Assembly (NCBI GenBank): GCA_028277645.1
Contig: JANQFV010000059.1
Span: 1 to 55,304, forward strand
Origin: Phycisphaerae bacterium
GTDB taxonomy: Bacteria > Planctomycetota > Phycisphaerae > UBA1845 > Fen-1342
Reading direction: 5' to 3'
DNA length: 55,304 nt
A program made the translations under genes and the position numbers. Shown here in pieces: positions 31,843 through 41,565 of this stretch; within the stretch, counting starts at the first letter, position 1; each line of letters begins with the position of its first letter. The notes under the pieces are model-generated. The model was not told where the DNA came from and searched no databases. It saw only the letters and a list, made by a program, of their open reading frames with translations.

Positions 31843-34800
31843 TTACATGCCGGCGTGCGAGAACGTCGGGAAGGCCTCTTCCTCGGCCTCGTTCTGAATG
31901 ATGATCTTGGTCTTGAGCAGGATCAGCAGCGTGCGCGTGTCCTTGACCATGCTGCGATTGCTGAAGGCACGCTTGAGGACCGGGATCTTGCTCAGGATCG
32001 GCACGCCGGCCTCGACCTCGATCTCGCCGACCTGCTTCAGGCCACCCAGGAGCACCGTACCGCCGTCGGGGATCGACACGGTCGTCTGGATAATCGCGAA
32101 GCTGAAGTCGGGCAACAGGATGAACGCACCCGGCGACGAGCCGCTGGCACGCTGTACCTCGAACCGGAGGAACGACGGCTCTTCACGCTGCTGCACGTTA
32201 ACAGTGGTCGTGACGTAGCGGCGATCGGCGCTGATCGTTCCCTCGACCCAGAGGCTCACGCCGCTGTCGGCCGTATTGATCTCGGGTTCGAAACCGACCG
32301 CACCCTCGGCCAGACGCGGCTCGAGACTGGAGACGTAGGAACGCGAGCGACCAACCGAGATTGACGAGGCCTGACCGTTGAACAACACGAGCCGCGGGGC
32401 CTGCACGATGCTCGAACGGGCGTTGGCCTGCGTCGCGCGGATCAGGAAGTCGACCTGGAGATTGTCGAGGAAGGAGCCGGCGATGTTCAGGGCCGGGGTC
32501 AGGGCGGCCTGCTCGGCAAACGAACCGGGTACGCCTGTGCCGCGGCCGGTCAGATCGACCAGCGACAACGAGCCTTGCTGCGCGGTGACCGGCGTCATCT
32601 CGTCCACGTGCGGGAAGATGCCGCCGCGGGGCGGGACGAAGGCCGCCTGACCGTAAGGCTGCTGCGGGACCGTACCCACGTTGAACGGCGTGCCGAATCC
32701 TGGCGGGCTCGCATAGCTGCCGATCCGCGAATACTGGCGGTCCACGAGAATCGGAGCGCCCGTGAACGGGTCGGAAAGTACGTTACCGTTGGCGTCGAGC
32801 ACGCGGTCGTAGCCGGCGCTGCCGGAGTTGAACACGAAGTCCAGATCGACGCCGAACTCTTCGAGGAAGTTCGAGACGACGTTGAGGAAGCGGGCCTCGA
32901 CGCTGATCTGCAGGGCGCGAGTCTCACGCAGTTGCGCGAGCAGATTGCCGACCTGCGAGTGGGCCGCAGAGGTGTTGTAGACGATGAGTTGTCCGTTGAG
33001 CTCGCGGATGGACGCTTCGCCGCCACCCGTTTCGCGCCAGGAATCGGGCTCAACCGTTTGGCGGATGATGTCGAGGATTTGCTCGATGAGCTCCTCGTTG
33101 CCGATGCCCTGCTGGTCTTCCTGACCCTGCTGATTCTGCTGCTGATTTTGCTGGAACATGCCCTGGCCGCCGCCACCGCCCTGGCCGCCCTGGCCGCCCT
33201 GGCCGAGGCCCTGCGTGACGTCGAAGGCCTGCGTACGCATGGCCCGGGGGATGTTGACCAGCAGATCGCGGATGTCGTAAATCAGGATTAACTTGTCTTT
33301 GTCGAGCTTCTCTTTGGTTGCGACGCGGAGCAGGCCGTCGCCAATCGCGTACGCGAGCTGAACGTCGCCACCGACCTGCGAGATGACCTCGTCGAGAATC
33401 GTACGGAACGACAGTCCGGCCAGGCGGACGGTCACTGGTTTGTCGCGCTCGATGCCGTTGTCTTCAAGATCAGTCCAGTCGACCGCGATGTTGATCTTGG
33501 TGAGCTCGCCGAGAAACTCGACCACACCCTCAAACGGCTGCTCTTCGAAGCGGACTTCGGGCAGCGTCTCTTCGAGCTTGCGATTGAGTTCGACGTCTTC
33601 CAGTTGGGCGGCGGTGCCGCGTTCGCCCAGCGACGAGCGCCGCGCGGTCAGCTCCAGCCAGTTTGTCGGGTAGAGTACGTCGACATCCCACGGAATCAGC
33701 GCCTCTTCGGCGTTGACAATGGCCTTGCGCTGCTGCGTGTACACGTCCTTCTGCCAGCGCTCCTGCTGGCTGAATGACTCGTAGTCCTCGACGACCTCGA
33801 GCTGGTAGCGGGCCTTTGCATTGCCGGGGTCAATCCGCAGCACCTCGCGCAGGACCTCGGCCGCTTCACCGAAGCGCCGTTCGTTGCGTAGCTGATTCGC
33901 GGAGCTGAAGAGCTGATCAACCTTCTCGGCCTTCTGCGCCTCGTAGCGGCGCTTGCGCTCGGCGATCTGCTCGGCGATCTCGCGGCGTTGATCATCTGCC
34001 CGACGGATGTTGTACGCTTCGGCGGCCTGACTGAGTTCGGTGCGCAGGGCGGTCAGACCGTCGCGAGCGGAGTGATACTTGGAAACGGGCTCGGCGTAGC
34101 CGCGGGCGGCGTCGACGGCCTGGAACGCCGTGTCGAGCAATTGCCGCGCCTCGACGTAATCATCGCGGCCCATGGCTTCGCGAGCGGCGTCGGCCAGAGC
34201 CTGTGACTTGGCCACGGCCCGTTGCCAGAGCAGCTCGTCCCGAATGCGAAGCTGATCGGTCGGCGTCAGGCGCCGGGTGTCTTCGACTGGTGCCGGTGCG
34301 ACGGCCGGCGGCTGCGGAGCCGGCTGCTCGACGGGTTCGGTTGGCAGCGGTTCCGGCTTGGGCGCGGGCTCCGGCTCGTCCTGCGGAGTGGGCTCCTCAG
34401 CGACCGGTTCGGGTTCGACTATGTCGGTCGGGGCTGCTGCGTCGGCCAGCGCCTGCTTCTCGCGAATCCGCGCGATTTGCTGGTCGGCGTACTCGCGGGC
34501 GTCGTCCGTTACATAGGTGTTGTTTTTGACGGCGGCGTAGTGCCCGGCGGCGGCGTCCCATGAGCCGGCCTCGTACGCCTCGTCGCCCGCGGCCAGCTCC
34601 TGCATGCCGCGTTCTTTGGCCTGAATCGCGATCGGCACTTGTTCCAGCAACGCGTCCAGGTGGGCCTGCTCGTCCGCACTCAGTGCGTCGCGATCGATCT
34701 CGAGCAGCTTGGCCTGGGCGTTCACGTACTCGTGACGCTCAAAGAGCTCGACCGCGGCTTGAAGTTCCTCGCTCTGCGCCATCGCTGCCGGCACTGCCAG

Positions 34801-34851
34801 AGTAACGATGAGGAGGGCGACCCCACACGATACACGCATCACAAATCTCAT
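31843..34851 (-). CDS. Secretin family outer-membrane protein (type II/III secretion or type IV pilus type)
   Basis: The 1002-residue protein has a signal peptide (ends AVPAAMAQ), then coiled-coil/TPR-like helices and a Pro/Glu-rich linker (about 155-195) rich in EPEP and PAPQPP. A second helical part with a TPR-like repeat (FGEAAEVLREVLRIDPGNAK) follows. An STN/N0-like domain covers about 425-520 (VRFEEQPFEGVVEFLGEL), then a Gly/Gln-rich stretch, and the C-terminal secretin pore domain. The pore carries GGTVLLGGLKQ and the signature VPILSKIPVLKRAF. It forms a gated ring for protein or pilus export. No other secretion gene is near. The start follows GGAGG. Confidence 0.9.
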   Translation of the reverse strand: MRFVMRVSCGVALLIVTLAVPAAMAQSEELQAAVELFERHEYVNAQAKLLEIDRDALSADEQAHLDALLEQVPIAIQAKERGMQELAAGDEAYEAGSWDAAAGHYAAVKNNTYVTDDAREYADQQIARIREKQALADAAAPTDIVEPEPVAEEPTPQDEPEPAPKPEPLPTEPVEQPAPQPPAVAPAPVEDTRRLTPTDQLRIRDELLWQRAVAKSQALADAAREAMGRDDYVEARQLLDTAFQAVDAARGYAEPVSKYHSARDGLTALRTELSQAAEAYNIRRADDQRREIAEQIAERKRRYEAQKAEKVDQLFSSANQLRNERRFGEAAEVLREVLRIDPGNAKARYQLEVVEDYESFSQQERWQKDVYTQQRKAIVNAEEALIPWDVDVLYPTNWLELTARRSSLGERGTAAQLEDVELNRKLEETLPEVRFEEQPFEGVVEFLGELTKINIAVDWTDLEDNGIERDKPVTVRLAGLSFRTILDEVISQVGGDVQLAYAIGDGLLRVATKEKLDKDKLILIYDIRDLLVNIPRAMRTQAFDVTQGLGQGGQGGQGGGGGQGMFQQNQQQNQQGQEDQQGIGNEELIEQILDIIRQTVEPDSWRETGGGEASIRELNGQLIVYNTSAAHSQVGNLLAQLRETRALQISVEARFLNVVSNFLEEFGVDLDFVFNSGSAGYDRVLDANGNVLSDPFTGAPILVDRQYSRIGSYASPPGFGTPFNVGTVPQQPYGQAAFVPPRGGIFPHVDEMTPVTAQQGSLSLVDLTGRGTGVPGSFAEQAALTPALNIAGSFLDNLQVDFLIRATQANARSSIVQAPRLVLFNGQASSISVGRSRSYVSSLEPRLAEGAVGFEPEINTADSGVSLWVEGTISADRRYVTTTVNVQQREEPSFLRFEVQRASGSSPGAFILLPDFSFAIIQTTVSIPDGGTVLLGGLKQVGEIEVEAGVPILSKIPVLKRAFSNRSMVKDTRTLLILLKTKIIIQNEAEEEAFPTFSHAGM

Positions 34852-35107
34852 CCGGAGCACCTCCGCGTTCGACACGCCGAACTCACGTTCATCGCGAGTT
34901 GGCCTGCCCGCCGTCACGACGCCGCGGGAGCGTTGTCGTGCGGCCATCCAAAACCACCGAACCCAACCAGAATACACCGTTCGGGATGGATGAATGAATG
35001 AGGCCAAGTATGGACAGACCATACTGCATAGCGGCGGTGAGTGTAGCCCCACCGGTGGGGGGACGCAACCGGAATCCGGGACTGATTCCTGTCGGCGATC
35101 GGCAGCG

Positions 35108-38100
35108 TCAATCGGCGGGGATCACGATCGGCGTGACGGCGTTGACCGTGGCGGGAAGCGGCCCCGTCTCATCGCCGGGGTGGAACTCCGGCGGCGGCAT
35201 CACACAGGCCCCGGGTCGCACCACAGCGAGCAAGTAGGTATGCTCGTACGTGCCCGGGTCGAGTTGATCCACGTGGTAGCTGAGCCGATCCGAGCGATCG
35301 TCCAGCCGCAGCCCGATGGGCTCGAACTCCCTGGGATTGGCCGGTACGGATGCACACGTCGCGGTGATGTCCTGGACCCACGTTCCTGCCGGGAGCGGCT
35401 CGGCCAGCGTGAAACGCTCGCGTACCTGAAGGTATTGTCCGACGCTCAGACGCGTGTCGGGATCAACCGGAGCCCAGAGCCAGTCAGTGTCGGCCGGGAT
35501 CAGTTCGTCGTCAGGCGAGTTCGGACGGGGTTTCCGCCAGCGGGCTTGCGTCTGCTGACGAACCGCGCCGCGCGTAAGCGCTGGCCGTTGCTCGCAGTCC
35601 TTCAGGTACACGGCGGCCGGATGGGCGGTCGTTGTCCAGAGTGATACGTCGCGCTCGATCTGAATGAGCGACTTGCCCGCCGGCTCAGGTCGTGTAATTA
35701 CGCAGGTCGAATGGACGTCGACGGCTCGATCAAGTGCCCGCACGGTCGCCCCCACCGTGCTAGTGCCGGCTTTGATCGCCTCAAACTCGGCGTACAGCCA
35801 GACGTGCTCGGACGGATCCAGGTGCACGTGGTGCCGGCCGTCCGTCAACTCGACGGGCGTCCGTCGTGTTTGCCGCTTCGAGCTCAAATCTTCGATGCTG
35901 AGCTGCTCCCCCCAACTCGGCGTGACCACCACGTCTACGGCGTGTGTGTAGCCGTTTTCTATGCGGAAAGACAACTCGCCTCGATCACCTACGGTTAAGC
36001 GGCGCGGTGTGGCGACGCGCGCACGAATGCCGCGGCGGGCATCGAGAATCGTCGCGGCGCTGGAGGTGCGGCCGTCCCGCGTGCGGAAGTTCACGAGCAG
36101 CTTGTAAAGCGCGGGGATGCCGGGCACCTCGACGTCAATGTGCCCGGGCGGCACGAAAGCCGTCGCCGTCGTCCAGAGTGTTGTTCCTTCGTGCGATGCT
36201 GACGAAGCGCCTCGCGAACGATCCGGCGCGGTTTGCATGTCGACCGCTATGTCCGCGTTTGCCGCGAAGCTTAAAGATGTCGTCCCGACGGGGGCACTTA
36301 CAGCACCTGCTTCGGGGGACGTTCCCACTGGGGCCGCGAATCCGGTGTCGGCCGCCGGGATCAAACGAGCGGTGAGCAATCCGACCTCAGCGGTTGTGGA
36401 TTCGACGCCGATGCGGACGCGTGTTCCCGGCCAGGTGTCTCCGCCCGGTGGAATGAGCTTTAGCTCGTCGGCGGCGTATCGATCCCGGATCGACGCTGGA
36501 GCGCACGCATCGCGCAAGCAGCCGTCACGAAGATCGAGGATCCGTACGTGGGCATCCGCGGACAGGGCATCGTCGAACGCAATGATTGCATCACTCTGAT
36601 CATCTCTGGCCACGAGCTCCGCGGCGGCGACTACGTCGTCGTCGATGACCAGCACCAGCGCGGGATCGTCGGACAGACCACTCGCGCTGACAGCGACTCC
36701 GGGAATCTCTGATCGAGGCGTCAGCGTCGCCTTGCAGCGCGCGATTGGCGTCGCGGCTTCACCGGTCGGCGGCGAAAGCACAGTGAGCGCACGCGTCACG
36801 ACCAGAGGGGCGCCTTCCAGATCCGGCACGACAACGGACGCGACGTATCGCCCAGGCTCCGGTGGGTACCACGGCAGCGTTTGCAGACCTTGCGGACTGG
36901 GCACAAGTTCCAGGCGCTCGATGACGTCGTCCGCTCGTCGTATTTCGATTGGCGGCATCACCGCGACGGCGCGCCCGCCCGGCTGAAACCACCCGACACG
37001 GAAACGTACAGGCAGGTGCGTCCGAACTTCCGACGGCTCGTGTAGTAACCAGGCGTGGACCGGTTCCGGGCCGACTAGGAGCTCGGCGGTTGTTCCGCCG
37101 CGCCGGTCCTCCCAGCTCACCGCCTCAGCTTCTGCGAACACCGCCTGCGGGCGTGAGGTTTTCGAGAGCTCATCGGCCGTGATCCAGATCGAGGTACGGC
37201 CGCGCGGGTCGACACGGGAAGTACGAAACGTGCGGTTGATCGCCTCCGGCGGTATTGGGCTGGTTTCGTCCGGTAACGCCACGACGTGCAGGCGGTGGAA
37301 CACGCGAGTCAGGTGTGGCGGCGTGCCCCACGGATACGTGACCTGCACTGCTCCGCGCAGGCGATCTCCGGGCAGCAGGTGGGTGGGCTGGGCGAGATGC
37401 ACTTCGAACCGCGCGTCCTCCACTGGTGGAACGCTAAAGACGCAGTTCTGGAGCCGGTTGGGCGCCACTTGGCCGTCGCGGCGTAGCGTAGCGCGCACGT
37501 GCTTGCCGGAGAAGGACTCGTCGATGGGCAATTCCACGGTGAATGCGCCGACTGCGTCGAGCGCGATTGGAATCACACCTGCGGGCTGGTCCAGCGCGTC
37601 TGTCAGGGTAATCTCATATTCCGCGCGATCTGCCGCGGGGGTTCCATTTACCGGCGGCGTGGTATGCCCCGAAATCCACAGGGTTTCGCCCACGCGTGGT
37701 TCCGGTGGTCCGCACAGCAGCGCCACCGGCGCAGCACGCGGCGCGGCGCGGGCTGCGTCGGGCAGCGCCCCGCGGCAGATCGCGATTTCATCGTTACACC
37801 GCACGACGCAGATCCACTCGAGGCTGCGGGTAACGCGGCTCTCAGCGGGCAGTCGAAAATGCGCCACGCCGCCGTTGAACTGTAACGCTGTGGCGACGAA
37901 CGAGTGGCGCATCCAGAACTCGCCTGTGACCGGGGCGCGCAGCGGCTTGCACCGTTCGCCATTCGCGCGACGCGTTACCCACAACACGCCATGTTCGGTG
38001 CCGGTGGCACAAACGACGTTGAGCGACGACACCGTGACAAGATGCTTGCGGGCTTCAACGTTGCCGTCCGGCGCGTTGGCACGGGCGACGACGACGTATG

Positions 38101-39277
38101 CGCCGGGTTCCGCGGTGAACGTCAACGGCTCGGAAAGTTGCTCGGAGGCCCACATGCCCAGTGGGTCGGGCGTACGCGTATCCAACGTCCACGCGGCGCG
38201 CACGGAGCCGGTTATCGGCAGATGCGCATCGATGCCGCGCTGACCAGGCATTCGTAGCCATGGTTCCGGGTCAACCTGGCGGACCTCCAACACAACCTGC
38301 GCGTAGCCGCGGGCCGTAAGGTTGATTTTGGTGGCACTACACTCCGGCGAGCGGGTTGTCGTCAGCGCCAACTGCGGGCGCGTCCACTGCTCGCGCAGGC
38401 GTGTCGCCTCACGTGCCACCGCACCGCCCGCGTCACGCTCAATCCGGTCCAGCAGGTGCAGGGCGGCCTGCGTTTCACCGAGGTCCTGGTAGAACTCGCT
38501 GAGCAGAAGAGCGGCCTCGGCACGCGGTCCGCGGGTGCGCTCCGCGCGCAGCAGGGGCTCGAGCGTCGCTACGGCCTCGCGCGTGCGGCTGGTGCCGGCG
38601 AGCAGGTTCGCCAGCGCACAACTTGCTCGTAGCAAGGCGGTCTCGTGTTCGGGCAGCCGTCGGATTCGGTCCAGCACGGCCTCCACCTGCGCGAAGCGCA
38701 CGCGGTGGGCCTCGTCCGTCGACAAGGGGCGTTCCACCTCAAACTGCGGTGGCGTCTGGTCCCATTCCGCGTGCAGCGACCACACCTCGGCCAGCAGCGC
38801 CAGCGCGACCAGCTCGCGCGCGGGCAGCTCCTGCGCGGCGAATCCGCGCGCGGCGCGGTCCAGATCAGATAGGGCGCGGGCGGTCTCGTTCAACTGCAAC
38901 GCTGCCCGGCCCAGCGCCAGATCGCACTCAGGCTCGTCCACGAGCGACGGATCGATGGATACCAGTTGGGCGAGCCGCCCGCGCCCCTCAATGCACGCGT
39001 CGCGGGCCGGCGTGCTGGTGAGTGCCAATGCGTGGAGCAGAGCGGCGTCCTGGGCGATGTGCGGTGCGGTGCGCGAGCGTAACAACACGCGGCATTGCTG
39101 CTGCGTCGCCACGAAGTCGTCGGCGTAGTACGCGAGCAAGGCGGGCTTCACGTCAGACGACCAGGCCCGTGGCTCGGCGTTCTGCGCCGTCGCGGGCAGG
39201 GCGAAGAGCGCGCCGGCAATGAGCGTACCGATAGCGTAGGTGTTGCAAGACTGAGGACGGCCGCTGCATGCTGGCAT
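35108..39277 (-). CDS. Alpha-2-macroglobulin-like giant exported protein without thioester
   Basis: The 1389-residue protein has a signal peptide (ends ALFALPATAQ). The first 330 residues are helical and TPR-like (FYQDLGETQAALHLLDRIER). Then follow many beta-sandwich (MG-like) domains. Late in the protein are RLTVGDRGELSFRIENGYTH and, near the C-terminus, DRLSYHVDQLDPGTYEHTYL. Both match the layout of the A2M domain and C-terminal domain in bacterial macroglobulins. The CxEQ thioester motif is absent, as is a clear bait region. Bacterial relatives trap proteases or act as envelope scaffolds. The fold call is moderate. It lies 116 bp after the RNase HII-like gene. Confidence 0.58.
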   Translation of the reverse strand: MPACSGRPQSCNTYAIGTLIAGALFALPATAQNAEPRAWSSDVKPALLAYYADDFVATQQQCRVLLRSRTAPHIAQDAALLHALALTSTPARDACIEGRGRLAQLVSIDPSLVDEPECDLALGRAALQLNETARALSDLDRAARGFAAQELPARELVALALLAEVWSLHAEWDQTPPQFEVERPLSTDEAHRVRFAQVEAVLDRIRRLPEHETALLRASCALANLLAGTSRTREAVATLEPLLRAERTRGPRAEAALLLSEFYQDLGETQAALHLLDRIERDAGGAVAREATRLREQWTRPQLALTTTRSPECSATKINLTARGYAQVVLEVRQVDPEPWLRMPGQRGIDAHLPITGSVRAAWTLDTRTPDPLGMWASEQLSEPLTFTAEPGAYVVVARANAPDGNVEARKHLVTVSSLNVVCATGTEHGVLWVTRRANGERCKPLRAPVTGEFWMRHSFVATALQFNGGVAHFRLPAESRVTRSLEWICVVRCNDEIAICRGALPDAARAAPRAAPVALLCGPPEPRVGETLWISGHTTPPVNGTPAADRAEYEITLTDALDQPAGVIPIALDAVGAFTVELPIDESFSGKHVRATLRRDGQVAPNRLQNCVFSVPPVEDARFEVHLAQPTHLLPGDRLRGAVQVTYPWGTPPHLTRVFHRLHVVALPDETSPIPPEAINRTFRTSRVDPRGRTSIWITADELSKTSRPQAVFAEAEAVSWEDRRGGTTAELLVGPEPVHAWLLHEPSEVRTHLPVRFRVGWFQPGGRAVAVMPPIEIRRADDVIERLELVPSPQGLQTLPWYPPEPGRYVASVVVPDLEGAPLVVTRALTVLSPPTGEAATPIARCKATLTPRSEIPGVAVSASGLSDDPALVLVIDDDVVAAAELVARDDQSDAIIAFDDALSADAHVRILDLRDGCLRDACAPASIRDRYAADELKLIPPGGDTWPGTRVRIGVESTTAEVGLLTARLIPAADTGFAAPVGTSPEAGAVSAPVGTTSLSFAANADIAVDMQTAPDRSRGASSASHEGTTLWTTATAFVPPGHIDVEVPGIPALYKLLVNFRTRDGRTSSAATILDARRGIRARVATPRRLTVGDRGELSFRIENGYTHAVDVVVTPSWGEQLSIEDLSSKRQTRRTPVELTDGRHHVHLDPSEHVWLYAEFEAIKAGTSTVGATVRALDRAVDVHSTCVITRPEPAGKSLIQIERDVSLWTTTAHPAAVYLKDCEQRPALTRGAVRQQTQARWRKPRPNSPDDELIPADTDWLWAPVDPDTRLSVGQYLQVRERFTLAEPLPAGTWVQDITATCASVPANPREFEPIGLRLDDRSDRLSYHVDQLDPGTYEHTYLLAVVRPGACVMPPPEFHPGDETGPLPATVNAVTPIVIPAD

Positions 39278-39393
39278 AAGAACGCACTCCGCATAGGCGC
39301 AAGGGTCACGGCTTCGGCGTCGTACGGGTGACGACGGCCCTCATTGTAGGGCGTCCCGAGTGCGACGGCGCGGGGGCGGCGAGATTCTGACCG

Positions 39394-40356
39394 CTATCGC
39401 GCGCGGACGAAGTGCTGGATCGTAACCCCGGCGGCGGGTAGCAGGGGATCGATATCACGCAGGAAGCGTTGCGCGTCCTGGTAGTAGCCGGCGGTGGGGG
39501 TCAGATCGGGGGACAGCGTCTGCCAGTAGGCGTTGAAGCGCGCCATCAGGCTCTCGCGGACGTACTTGGCCAACATGCTCGCCAGCGCGATCGGCAGGTG
39601 CTGTTGATCGCCATCGACCGTGAAGCTGATGTGCCAGTCGTTGTGTTGCGTGGACAGCCGGTAACGGCTGGCGGCGTCGCTCATTTCCACGATGTGCAGG
39701 TGGCGGTCTGCGAAAGCGTCCATCAATGTGCCACGATAGTCAGCCCGACCGCCCAATCGGTCGACGAGCACGTACAGGTCGCTCTCCGCCGCGTGGCTGG
39801 CGCCCCACTGAATGAGACGCAACACCGCTTCGAGCAGGACAGCAGCCTTGTTGTGCGTGTTCGCGACACGCCGGTTGTAGGCGCCTTCGGTGAGGACCTC
39901 GGTGCGCAGGCTGAGGCAGGTGACCTCGTGCTCCGCGAGCGTCTTTGACAGATGTGCCGCCGCACCGGCAAACGCCGAGCGCGCGGGATCCTGTGGCAGA
40001 TCCAGATTGAGGTCGCGGTACCAGGGGCACGGTTCGGACTGCGGCGTCGGAGCGAAGCCCAGCGCACGCAACAGTTCGCCGAGTGTTTCGCAAGGCAGGC
40101 CGGCGGCACTGCCAAACGCGAGCACAGTGCGCTCGAGCGTGTGCAGTCCCCGTTTGCGATCATAAATCTTCTTGGAGTCGCCGACCGGCAGCCTCGACGA
40201 TGCGCGGTCGACCTGGCGACACACGGCCGCGTCCAGCAGGTCCCACCAGTCCGCGCTTACCGCGCGCGGCGGCACGCGCCAAAGCGTCGCACCGATGACG
40301 AGCGGGCCCAGCAGCGGCCCGTACCCCGCCTCGTCGATGCCCAACACGTACGGCAT
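39394..40356 (-). CDS. RNase HII-like protein, enlarged
   Basis: The protein has 320 residues against about 200 for normal RNase HII. The N-terminus GIDEAGYGPLLGPLVIGA (Asp8, Glu9) matches the DEAGRGPLxGPV active-site motif. LPVGDSKKIYDRKR (about 56-69) matches the DSK motif, DRLGGRADY supplies another acidic residue at Asp199, and ASMLAKYVRESLM (about 260-272) matches the ASI-x-AK motif. The extra length is mainly between DSKK and DRLGG. It would cut RNA in RNA-DNA hybrids, or be a derived relative. It starts 1 bp after the mlaE stop, so it is part of that operon. Confidence 0.7.
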   Translation of the reverse strand: MPYVLGIDEAGYGPLLGPLVIGATLWRVPPRAVSADWWDLLDAAVCRQVDRASSRLPVGDSKKIYDRKRGLHTLERTVLAFGSAAGLPCETLGELLRALGFAPTPQSEPCPWYRDLNLDLPQDPARSAFAGAAAHLSKTLAEHEVTCLSLRTEVLTEGAYNRRVANTHNKAAVLLEAVLRLIQWGASHAAESDLYVLVDRLGGRADYRGTLMDAFADRHLHIVEMSDAASRYRLSTQHNDWHISFTVDGDQQHLPIALASMLAKYVRESLMARFNAYWQTLSPDLTPTAGYYQDAQRFLRDIDPLLPAAGVTIQHFVRAR

Positions 40357-40357
40357 G

Positions 40358-41218
40358 TCACCAGAGTTCCAGCGAGTAGAAGATCACCGCAAAGAGGCAG
40401 TCGGCCCCGATCAGGCAGACAATGCTCTTGACGACGGTGGTCGTGGTCGCGTGCCCGACGCCGACGGCGCCGCCGGTGACGTTTAGGCCTTCGTAGCAGG
40501 CCAGTCCGGCGATGATTGTTCCGAACACGAAGCCTTTGAACAGCCCGGTGAAGTAGTCCGTCAGGGTGAGGGCGTCGCGCGTGAGGTCGATGTAGGTGAT
40601 CGGGTTTACGCCGAGTACGCCGACGCCGATCGTGAACCCACCGGCCACGCCGACGACATTGGCCAGTACGGTGAGGCCGACCATCATGATCGCGGTGGCG
40701 AGCACACGCGGCACGACCAGGAATCGGATCGGATCCAGCGCGTGGGCGCGGAGGGCCTTGATTTCTTCACCCTCGACCATCGCGCCGAGTTCGGCAGCGA
40801 TGGCTGCCCCCGCGAAGCCGCTCAGGATCACGGCGCTGAACAGCGCGCCCATTTCGCGGAACATGGCGAGCGCGATGACGGTCGCGACGCGTTCGAGCTG
40901 GCCGAACTCATCGAGCGGGCGGGCCATCGCGAGTGCCAGGATGATCCCCACGAAAATCTGGACGATTACGATGATCGGGATGCTCTGCACGCCGACCCGA
41001 ACGGCCTGCTGTACGAGGTGTTCGACGCTGATGCGGTCCGTACGGCCGCGGTATACGCGGGCCAGCCGGAGCGAAATTTCGAGAAACAGGTTAACCACGC
41101 CGCCGACGTACGCTACCGAGTCGGCGAGTTCCCGCCCGCTGCGGCGGATCGTGCGGCCGACCGCCTCCGGCCCGCGCCACCAGAACGGAGCCGCCGCGTT
41201 GGGATGGGCTGCACTCAT
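40358..41218 (-). CDS. mlaE: MlaE-type ABC transporter permease
   Basis: The 286-residue membrane protein belongs to the MlaE (permease) family, which moves phospholipids or other lipids between membranes. Marks are SIPIIVIVQIFVGIILALAM, a central REMGALFSAVILSGFAGAAI with AELGAMVEGEEIKALRAHAL, and the C-terminal CYEGLNVTGGAVGVGHATTT. The usual partners MlaF (ATPase) and MlaD (MCE) are not in the window. Its ATG overlaps the stop of the STAS gene as TAATG. In E. coli the complex contains a STAS protein, MlaB, so that neighbour may be a structural partner as well as a regulator. Confidence 0.92.
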   Translation of the reverse strand: MSAAHPNAAAPFWWRGPEAVGRTIRRSGRELADSVAYVGGVVNLFLEISLRLARVYRGRTDRISVEHLVQQAVRVGVQSIPIIVIVQIFVGIILALAMARPLDEFGQLERVATVIALAMFREMGALFSAVILSGFAGAAIAAELGAMVEGEEIKALRAHALDPIRFLVVPRVLATAIMMVGLTVLANVVGVAGGFTIGVGVLGVNPITYIDLTRDALTLTDYFTGLFKGFVFGTIIAGLACYEGLNVTGGAVGVGHATTTTVVKSIVCLIGADCLFAVIFYSLELW

Positions 41219-41565
41219 TACTCAGACAAGTCCTCTTCGTTATCTACGATGGTGAAGAACTTCTCGAGATGTGTGATCTCAAACACACTGCGCACACGAG
41301 GTTGCAGGCCGAACAGCACGACCTTGCCGCCACGGCGTTCGATTTCGCGCTTGGCGAAGACCAGCGTGCCGACGCCTGATGAGTCCATGTAGGGGACTTT
41401 GGAGAGGTCGATGATGAGCGGTCGCGACGCGTTGACCGGAGCTTCGAGCAGTCGGCTGCGCAACTGCGGCGACGTCCGCAAGTCGATCTCGCCGGCGACT
41501 TCGAGTGCCGGCTGTCCGCCGCGGGTGATCTCCGCCACTTGCAGTGCTGGATCGTTGTGATTCAT
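41218..41565 (-). CDS. STAS-domain protein (anti-sigma antagonist type, possible MlaB role)
   Basis: The 115-residue single-domain STAS protein has VAGEIDLRTSPQLRSRL (about 23-39) and the phospho-switch motif PYMDSSGVGTLVFAKR (about 57-72), where the second Ser of DSSG is the usual phosphorylation site. An HATPase kinase gene sits directly upstream and overlaps by 4 bp (ATGA), which fits the RsbV/RsbW pairing. The mlaE permease overlaps on the other side, where MlaB-like STAS proteins are found. Both readings are supported by context. A GGGAGG site precedes the ATG by 7 bp. Confidence 0.85.
   Translation of the reverse strand: MNHNDPALQVAEITRGGQPALEVAGEIDLRTSPQLRSRLLEAPVNASRPLIIDLSKVPYMDSSGVGTLVFAKREIERRGGKVVLFGLQPRVRSVFEITHLEKFFTIVDNEEDLSE

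Noticed and set aside
32575..33291. 238-codon open frame opposite the secretin
   Set aside because: A shadow of the Gly/Gln-rich secretin region; it lacks start signals.
34986..35003. GATG/AATG tetranucleotide run near the secretin promoter region
   Set aside because: Only four to five imperfect units, too short to separate from chance; it is not of the 7/8-bp type.
37179..38243. 354-codon open frame opposite the macroglobulin-like gene
   Set aside because: Rich in Ser/Arg/Thr with no motif; the minus strand encodes a signal peptide and structured domains.
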